Source of the DNA: Chrysaora quinquecirrha
Lineage: Eukaryota; Cnidaria; Scyphozoa; Semaeostomeae; Pelagiidae
Assembly: GCA_014526335.1 (NCBI GenBank)
Contig: JACTAT010000137.1
Coordinates: 124,001-188,000, forward strand
Reading direction: 5' to 3'
Length of the DNA: 64,000 nucleotides
Shown here: in pieces, positions 58,191 through 64,000 of the stretch
How positions within the stretch are numbered: the first letter of the stretch is position 1
Layout of the letters: every line of letters starts with the position of its first letter
The notes under the pieces: model-generated
What the model saw: only the letters and a program-made list of their open reading frames with translations
What the model was told of the DNA's origin: nothing
The model's database searches: none
Translations under genes and position numbers: made by a program

Positions 58191-58610
58191 GGGCCTGTCC
58201 TTATGAGGTGGGATACCCCATTCAGGTGGGATCCATACGATACTCATACGATACTGTGATTCGTACATAAAAGCAAAATTGCGTTCATATGATAGGGGGG
58301 ATAGCCCACCTAGGTCAGGTCTCACTACCGTGCTGGTGAGATCTCACCTCGGTGGGATGAAAATTTCGCATATGAACGAGCTCCAGTGAGCCAGGCCACT
58401 TCAGTGGGATGAATTTGTCAATTATACGCAGGCGCGAATCCAATAAACAATTAAAATTATTTCCGCTGAATGGCGCAATTAAACTCGAATGACCGTCTGG
58501 CTCACCCTGCCGGGCTGAAATTCATCATATTATCACACGAGCTGAAAATCATCCCACCTCAGTGGGCTATCCCGCCTGAGTGGGATATCCCACCTCATAT
58601 GAACAGGCCC
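58191..58610. mobile_element. PIF/Harbinger-like MITE with TTA duplication
   Basis: The 420-bp element begins GGGCCTGTCCTTATGAGGTG and ends CACCTCATATGAACAGGCCC, its near-perfect inverse. It is flanked on both sides by TTA (58188-58190 and 58611-58613). GGGCC-type ends with a 3-bp TWA duplication are the signature of PIF/Harbinger elements. Inside are several further inverted GTGGGAT/ATCCCAC boxes. No transposase, so it is non-autonomous. Confidence 0.88.
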
Positions 58611-58728
58611 TTAGTCGTTCGGGCTATTGATGCTAATGTTTTTGCGTGCAACAACATACGGAAAATTTTAGAGAAGAAACTATAAATATTCGGGTTGGAC
58701 TACGCACTAAATAAATTCATTTACTTAC

Positions 58729-58794
58729 CATAAGGATCACCACTCATTGAGTCCAAGTAAACATTGCGATGACGGGCAGCATGGTTAAGTTTTG
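58729..58794 (-). CDS. Paralogue exon: conserved 22-residue module
   Basis: Acceptor TTTTTTGCGTAG, donor TATG|GTAAGT. It translates A-K-L-N-H-A-A-R-H-R-N-V-Y-L-D-S-M-S-G-D-P-Y, the first codon being completed by the previous exon. Length and phase are identical to 25528-25593, with 10 of 22 residues identical. Confidence 0.7.
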
Positions 58795-61700
58795 CTACGC
58801 AAAAAAGGAAATAGATCAAAAATTGAAAATCTAGACACGCTACGACAAAGTCGTTTCTAAAGATCAAAATAACAGAAGCCTTAGGGCTTGACAAAACGAC
58901 CAAACATTATTGGCCAAACATTTGTCATTTGTTCCTCAAGAAAAATGTTGAAGGTTTTGCCAAGTCGCAAACATTTGTTGTCAAACTGTTTTTGATAAAC
59001 ATTGCTTAACACATTTAGCTTTTTTGCCGTCTTTGATGCAACAGAAGTCTTGCTTTTCTCAATAAAAAACAAAACTTGGAACAAAAAGTTTTCAAACTAT
59101 CCCCTGTAGGGAAAGCAGAGGTTTTTCTTGGACCAGGGCTCTGGAATGATAGTTTGGGTACTTAGCAGTTATTATCAGGAGTTTAGTAAGGACGGGGTTC
59201 GAACCGAGGGCCCGGCAGCGTCAGAATTGGTTCTCGTTAGTTCATTTGTTATCGACAACCTAGTGACCGACGCAAAAACACCATTTCAACTTCACCTTCA
59301 CCTTAATTGTTCTTACACTTTAATCATTGCAAGCGGTTTGGAAAGATGTTTTGAAGTCTTAAGCTCCAAATTATGTTTTCAGCCTCTTTTCAGTAGGATG
59401 ATTCCCTGCCTTTTCAAACGCGTTTAGAATAACTTATAGATTGGAGCAGCAAGTGACCACTCAACCTCGTCCCCAGGGTGAATAGGCCTCTACGTGAAAC
59501 TCCGCTGTCCATATTCGACCCTGTTGTCGGCCATGCCTATTCGCAATTTGATTGGCTGTTCAAACAATAGAAATTTTAAGTGACGTCACAGTTTCTTCAA
59601 AATTTCACACCAAAATAGGCCGAAAACTATGCAAAAAACATCTATAAAAACCAAAAAATGATGCTACATGAGATATTGCATCTTGCCTTACAGTTATCAA
59701 TGAAATTCTTTGCATTTCCTTACTAAGAACATCTGCTTTCGGAATCTACATCTTGTTTTTATGCCTAGGCAAAAATTGCCAGTATTTTGGCAGATTTTGT
59801 GGCCGGTACCAGGGCCAAAATCGATTTGACGGTTGAGATTCGAGGAAATTCGATTTGGGGCCTGGGGACGAAGTTAGTGACCACTTTCATCAGCATCCAA
59901 TACATATCGATCTTAAATGTGTCTCGGATTCCAGGGCAAGCTATTTATCGTTCGAGGTAACCTACAGCTTTTCTTTCAACACTGTTTCAACAAAACTTTA
60001 TAAGGCTTACCAATCATATCTCTCTTTGTATTCTGTTGTTGAACTGGCTGTTGCGGAGCTAAAATGAAATATAAGCAATTCAGTAAAGTTAACATTTTAT
60101 CCTAGGATCTTTGATTTGACTATTGTAGCTCTTAAAGTGAAAATAAATGTTGAAGATTATAAGAAACAATAAACTGAGGCGTAATTTATACCCAGATGCG
60201 GCTGAGGGGGGTACATGACTTATGAAAGGGCGGGGATGTGCCGCCCAGATTTCGGAAAAACACCCATTTATGATGCAAACCTTTGCAGAAACAGACCCTA
60301 TTTTATGAGTAAAAAATAAGCGGAATATGAGAATAGTAAGACTTTCTAGACTTATTATTGCTTGATATTGTACTAGGAACATTTTTGATGCGATTTTACC
60401 ACTTTTCAGCCTAAATTAAAGTTAAACTTTCGACTATTCTTCAATTTGCCACCCAATTTTATGGGGTCTTGGTCAAAATCATACCCATGTTTAGAGAATG
60501 TCAGGGCCAAAAACCCACCCATATGTGCGCCACATACCCGTACTGAAATTATACTAAGTACCCCCCGGGTTCAAAATGCACCGGTAAGAAAGAGAAGCCG
60601 AATCGACATTGTGTTTTAAACTGTTTCAAATTCGGCTTCTCTTTCTGATTGGTACACTGAGAGCGTTATCTGACGATAAGTTCCTCCTTAATAATTTGTT
60701 TTGGTCTGTTTTCTGAGGTTCAAACTCTGAGGAGTGACAGTACTAAATGAATCCGATGGCCGGACCTGCGAAACTCTTAATCGCCTCCACAATTAAGCCT
60801 GGGAATTTCATATAGATTTAAGCCAGGGGTTTAATCTCAGTTAATTACCCCCCGGAAGGGATCCTGCTATGGATGATGGGAAGGGCACATGCTTGGGGAC
60901 AATGTCCCGGATGATAGAATAGATAAATTGGCAAGCACGAGGCGGATCTTCCTCAGTCAATATCATCAGTGCTCGGTGTACAGTCGCTTCAAGTTGCCCT
61001 TCCCTCCCTCTCCTTGGATAGTATTTATTTTGCCAATTTGTCTTTTCAAGACATCTTCAACCTTTGTTTTCTCCTACTACTCCTCTCGTTTGCCACATCC
61101 TTCAGTAGTGAGCAAGGTGCATTAGCCACCGATTATTGAGTGTTTGTTGTGGTCAGGCAGTTAACGGGTAGCAGATGCTTGAGGGCCGGGGGCAGAAGGG
61201 GTGTATGCTGTAGGCCGAAAATTCTTTCTTTGTCCCAGTCACTGACGTTAAGGGCCACTTAGGGGCTTATAGGCTAGAGGACCAGGGGCCATATAAGGGT
61301 AATGCATATGCTCCAGAAGCCCATCGAACGCCATCTCATTCGGCTGATGCACAAACGCCCAACTTCCTGACAGGATTTTTGTTTTTGGTATTATCCTGAA
61401 GGGGGGGATTAAATATTGCCAAACTCTCGTATTCATTGCTATTTACCTGCAGGAATGAAGCTTCTCTGTTGAAAATTTGGATTTGAAAGGAAATTCATTT
61501 GCTGTTGTTGTTGCAATGGCTGCTGCTCCATTGGCATGACAACACTTCTCTTCTCTGCTTGTATTTGGTATGGCGAGTCACTGCTTGGATTGAATCTCGC
61601 GATTTCAACATGATTCACTGCAAGGAAAATGCAAACATGGTTACATCAGAACCTCCTAACGGGACATCTCTGTAAAAAGGACATTTCCGACGAGCAGACA

Positions 61701-63740
61701 AGTATTTTGGTCCTAAAAGTCCTTTCTTTGTACAAACCAACCTCCATACAACGGAAACCTTTCTACAACAGACATCTGAACCGGTCAGAGCAGGGTCAAT
61801 CATTGAAAGCGCTAGATACAAGGATTACTGGTCATATACCTGGTTGAGCGTTGAGAATCTCATACGATATGATCAATCGGTAATGACATATAAGATCATG
61901 AACAGATTAAGCCGTGAAAGTCTTTGGGATAAATTTCAAAAACGATCATTAATGTCAACCTACTTAACGAGATCCTGCAGTAACCTTCAATTTTCCTAGA
62001 CTCAATACAAAGCATGCAAAAAGAGTTATTACTACTCTGCTCTCAAAAACTGGAATGACATACCAATGGATATCAGAGAACTGCCGACCATCTGTAGCTT
62101 CAAAAACAAACTAAGGCAATATCTGAAGAGCTGACAACATGTCACGAATCAATTAAAACACGACCCCCTAGAAGAGCAGCGCAACTAAATTTTAAAATAT
62201 TTTAGCTTACATTGAATAGTATGTATTTATTGTTATACTTAACTAAGTTTAATTAGCTGAAAGAGTTTTTTCGTGTTGAAATAAATATTATCATATCATA
62301 TCATATCATATCTTAAAGGCATCCACGTTATCAAAAAATTCACTAATATTATAAAATGATTTTAGTTATCGTTTAGACTGTGATGTAGGACTCGCCTGCA
62401 GGTGCAAGCTCCTGGCTTAAAGCTCTGAGCGAAACATACAAAAAACTAAAGAAATCGCATTCAATCCTCTCTGCTTAGCACTTACAAAAAAGAAGAAGAT
62501 AGGGTAAGTGTTCTTCGGGTTTGGGAGAGGAGTGGCGCCCACCTTTTCCTTTGAGCAGCAACTAATTACAGTGATGACGTCATTATGGTACACATTAGGT
62601 CACTAGGTCCAGTACTAGCTGTTATTCAAATTTCTTAGACATAATGATTAACTACATGTTTCCCTTGAAATACTACAACCCAGTTATTTAATGGTTGAAG
62701 GTTGTAGAACTTTGAACCTTTCTGAGGGTGTTAAGCAAAGCTGAAAGTGCCATTAAAATTTTTTTACGGGAATTCACAGTTTCAGAGATTGTTGAAGATT
62801 GTGACTGGGGGGCGAAATGAAAATGAGTTGACAAAGGATTATTCGCGTTGCATGCGACGTCGGTCAAACCAGTAGTTGTAAACGATACAAACTTAATGAT
62901 AAAAGATACGAGCTTTGAAAAGATGCATGTATAGAGGGATAATAGAGGGATAATATTTAATAGAGGGATAATGTTTAGCATGTCTGCAGCTATACTACCG
63001 CAGGTTTATTTAAACCTTTCCATGACTTTTTCCACAAATGTGATACAGAGCAAAAACGATACCGTAAATCTTCAAATAACCCCTACCTTCTGAAAACCCC
63101 CCCTCGATAAAGCCCTTATAAATTCTGTCGAAGAAACATTGGAATTACTGAACTGCAAATAAACCCCCTCACTCGAATAAGCCCTCACCGAGAAATAAGC
63201 TCACGGGAGCTAATTCTAGGGCTTGCAGTAATAGAGTGGCAAAGTGAAAATTTTTTTTAGAATTTCCAAATTTGCTTTTCAGTTTCTGAAAGAGCGTCAA
63301 AAATAATGCTTACATGTGCAAAATCAGTCAAATACATCAAACATTGACTGAGATATGACCATTCGATGAATTATATTTCAATAGCAAATCACTGTGTTTT
63401 TGCGCCCGGTTCTAAATCTTTTGAACCAGAGCAAAAATACAGCGATTTCCTTTTCAAATGTACTTCTTTGGATGGCCATATCTCGGCCAATATTCAATAT
63501 TTTGGACTGGTTTTTGACATTTTTCCATTATTTTTCATGCTCTTTCAGAAAATGAAGAGCAAATTTAGAAAATCCAAAAACAGTTTGCTCACTTTGCCAC
63601 TCCATTTCTTAATCACTCACCTTTTGAGAAACTAGGTAAAGCATTTTTGGATGCATCGGGTGAGCCAGCTGGAACAGCTCTAACGACGCCGAGTTTATCT
63701 AAATCTTGTCCAAGGTAAGGCATTCGGCTTCTTCTTGCTC
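58729..63740 (-). CDS. Partial paralogue of the secreted-protein gene (three exons seen)
   Basis: On the minus strand, exons 63740-63621, 61617-61447 and 58794-58729 have good acceptors and donors, and all are phase 1 in and out, so they join in frame as 117 complete codons. The first begins A-R-R-S-R, a basic cluster like exon 2 of the plus-strand gene. The second carries a Q-rich run (QQPLQQQQQ) in an S/N/F context. The third is the 66-nt module matching exon 4 of that gene. A start exon is expected beyond the right window edge, and one or more terminal exons below 58729. Introns hold a retrotransposon tail, TIR elements and a hairpin. Function unknown; presumably secreted if the missing first exon resembles its paralogue. 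Confidence 0.62.
58874..59430. other. Intronic stretch without recognised features
   Basis: Lies in the intron between the 61.4 kb and 58.8 kb exons. A GGGTTCGAACC word near 59196 resembles a tRNA B box, but no cloverleaf or A box is evident. Nothing else is named. Confidence 0.4.
59462..59875. mobile_element. MITE with CCTGGGGACG ends and 10-bp target duplication
   Basis: Begins CAACCTCGTCCCCAGG and ends CCTGGGGACGAAGTT. It is flanked by perfect direct repeats AGTGACCACT at 59452-59461 and 59876-59885. The 9-10 bp duplication suggests a Mutator-like mechanism, which is inference. It lies in an intron of the minus-strand paralogue. Confidence 0.83.
60165..60572. mobile_element. TIR-like dispersed repeat (GGGGGGTAC ends)
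   Basis: The left side reads GAGGGGGGTACATGAC..GGGATGTGCCGCCC. The right side is roughly its inverse (GGCGCACATAC..GTACCCCCCGGG when mirrored). A second copy in inverse orientation runs from about 63785 to the window end, sharing TGTGCCGCC, GGGCCCTGA and the AAAATAGTG..CGCGTC-type segment. Confidence 0.6.
60580..60653. ncRNA. Hairpin, 17-bp perfect stem, miRNA-precursor-sized
   Basis: AGAAAGAGAAGCCGAAT at 60587-60603 is exactly complementary to ATTCGGCTTCTCTTTCT at 60630-60646, with a 26-nt loop. After one mismatch, six more pairs (two G-U) extend it to about 24 bp. It sits in an intron of the minus-strand paralogue, next to a TIR-like repeat, so it could be a repeat remnant rather than an RNA gene. 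Confidence 0.3.
61447..61617 (-). CDS. Paralogue exon: Gln-rich
   Basis: Acceptor TTTTCCTTGCAG (61618-61629 complement), donor CTGCAG|GTAAAT. It is phase 1 in and out, 56 complete codons beginning N-H-V-E-I-A-R-F-N-P-S-S-D. It holds QQPLQQQQQ and ends R-S-F-I-P-A. It takes the position of the Thr/Pro exon in the plus-strand gene but has different low-complexity content. Confidence 0.68.
61645..61785. repeat. ACGGACA-type short-period repeat remnant
   Basis: Words such as ACGGGACATCTCTGTA, AAAGGACATTTCCGAC, CCTCCATACAACGGA and CTACAACAGACATCTGA recur at roughly 20-30 bp spacing. This resembles remnants at 23604 and 24305-24430. Confidence 0.45.
61800..62314 (+). pseudogene. Non-LTR retrotransposon RT C-terminal tail with microsatellite end
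   Basis: Translation gives W-L-S-V-E-N-L-I-R-Y-D-Q-S-V-M-T-Y-K-I-M-N, an in-frame stop in the middle, then S-A-L-K-N-W-N-D-I-P-M-D-I-R and S-F-K-N-K-L-R-Q-Y-L and a stop near 62134. This is the conserved C-terminal tail of CR1/L2/Jockey-type reverse transcriptases. The 3' end runs into an (ATCAT)n tract at about 62293-62312, consistent with a short 3' tandem tail. It is truncated at 5' and dead. It belongs to a different family from the 1031-1565 remnant. Confidence 0.82.
62315..63233. other. Repeat-derived sequence, no gene
   Basis: TAGAGGGATAAT occurs three times near 62931-62970. From about 63065 to 63205 the motif AATAA-CCCC / AATAAGCCC recurs (AAATAACCCC, GATAAAGCCC, AAATAAACCCCC, AATAAGCCC), resembling a dispersed family. 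The minus-strand frame 62688-62981 spans the first repeat and is not convincing. Confidence 0.5.
63234..63602. mobile_element. MITE with about 75-bp inverted ends (GAGTGGCAAAGTGA)
   Basis: The left arm runs GAGTGGCAAAGTGA.., AATTTGCTTTTCAGTTTCTG.., AAAGAGC.. and AAAAATAATG. The right arm is its inverse with scattered changes. It ends within 20 bp of the paralogue exon at 63621. No clear target duplication was seen. The plus-strand frame 63366-63635 runs through it and is not a gene. Confidence 0.75.
63621..63740 (-). CDS. Paralogue exon: basic start, A-R-R-S-R
   Basis: Acceptor GTTTCTTTAG, donor AAAAG|GTGAGT. It is phase 1 in and out, 39 complete codons: A-R-R-S-R-M-P-Y-L-G-Q-D, later V-V-R-A-V-P-A-G-S-P-D-A-S-K and S-F-S-K. 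The RR-x-R start followed by a non-basic segment parallels exon 2 of the plus-strand gene. Confidence 0.66.
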
Positions 63741-63784
63741 CTAAAGAAACAGAACATGCATAAAAACAAAGATCAAGTAACCAG

Positions 63785-64000
63785 GAGGGATACTTGTTAT
63801 GTTTCGGGTACGGGTACGTGCCGCCAATATGAGTGGGGTTTGGGCCCTGAAATCTTCTAAATAAGGGTACAATTTAAACCAACACCCCATATAAGAGGCT
63901 GGAAATTAAAGAAACGCTAAAAATTTTCCATTTTTGAGGCAAAATAGTGTTAAATCGCGTCGAAGATGTTCTCAGTACAATTTTAAGTTACAATAAGGCC
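63785..64000. repeat. Partial inverted copy of the 60165-60572 repeat
   Basis: Shares GGGTACG.GTGCCGCC, TGGGCCCTGA and the GAGGCAAAATAGTGTTAAAT / CGCGTCGAAGATGTTC segment with the reverse complement of 60165-60572. Cut by the window end. Confidence 0.6.

Noticed and set aside
59188..59210. tRNA B-box-like GGGTTCGAACC
   Set aside because: No A box at the right spacing and no cloverleaf pairing on either strand.

Overview
This 64 kb window is AT-rich, repeat-laden animal DNA: split genes with GT-AG introns, degenerate non-LTR and Penelope-like retroelement tails, many small terminal-inverted-repeat (TIR) elements and long tandem arrays. The gene content (a leucine-rich-repeat, ephrin-receptor-like cysteine-repeat, multi-membrane-span receptor) and the style of the repeats suggest an invertebrate, most likely an anthozoan cnidarian. 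That assignment is inference; nothing here fixes the species.

Three genes are supported. (1) A five-exon plus-strand gene (2190-26023) encodes a predicted 300-residue secreted Thr/Pro-rich protein. Every intron is phase 1, and one uses a GC donor. (2) A single-exon minus-strand gene (6735-10169) encodes a 1144-residue receptor-like membrane protein. It lies antisense inside the 17.9 kb second intron of gene 1. (3) A partial minus-strand gene (exons at 63621-63740, 61447-61617 and 58729-58794) is a paralogue of gene 1: the 66-nt fourth exon of gene 1 and the 66-nt exon of gene 3 match at 10 of 22 residues, with the same phases. Genes 1 and 3 are convergent. Most of the DNA between them is a 24 kb satellite array.

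Layout: 1-2200, retroelement remnants, a TIR element and a possible 5' UTR exon. 2190-5136, exons 1-2, with a 22-bp minisatellite and TIR elements in intron 1. 5137-23043, intron 2, holding a foldback element, the receptor gene, a homogeneous 67-bp minisatellite just upstream of that gene, a cluster of CACG-ended TIR elements, and a 7.7 kb tandem array built from a palindromic 775-bp TIR unit and a 233-bp TIR unit. 23044-26400, exons 3-5, a nested pair of TIR elements and the poly(A) signal. 26400-29640, dispersed repeats with no recognised gene. 29640-53850, satellite of about 197-bp monomers with multi-monomer duplications and an orientation switch at its right edge. 53850-64000, TIR elements of several families (one PIF/Harbinger-like with a TTA duplication, one with a 10-bp duplication), the exons of the paralogue, a retrotransposon tail and a 74-nt hairpin.

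Most long open frames in the window are by-products of repeats, and several start at TTG rather than ATG. The exon models rest on splice consensus, phase agreement and the paralogue match, not on transcript data.
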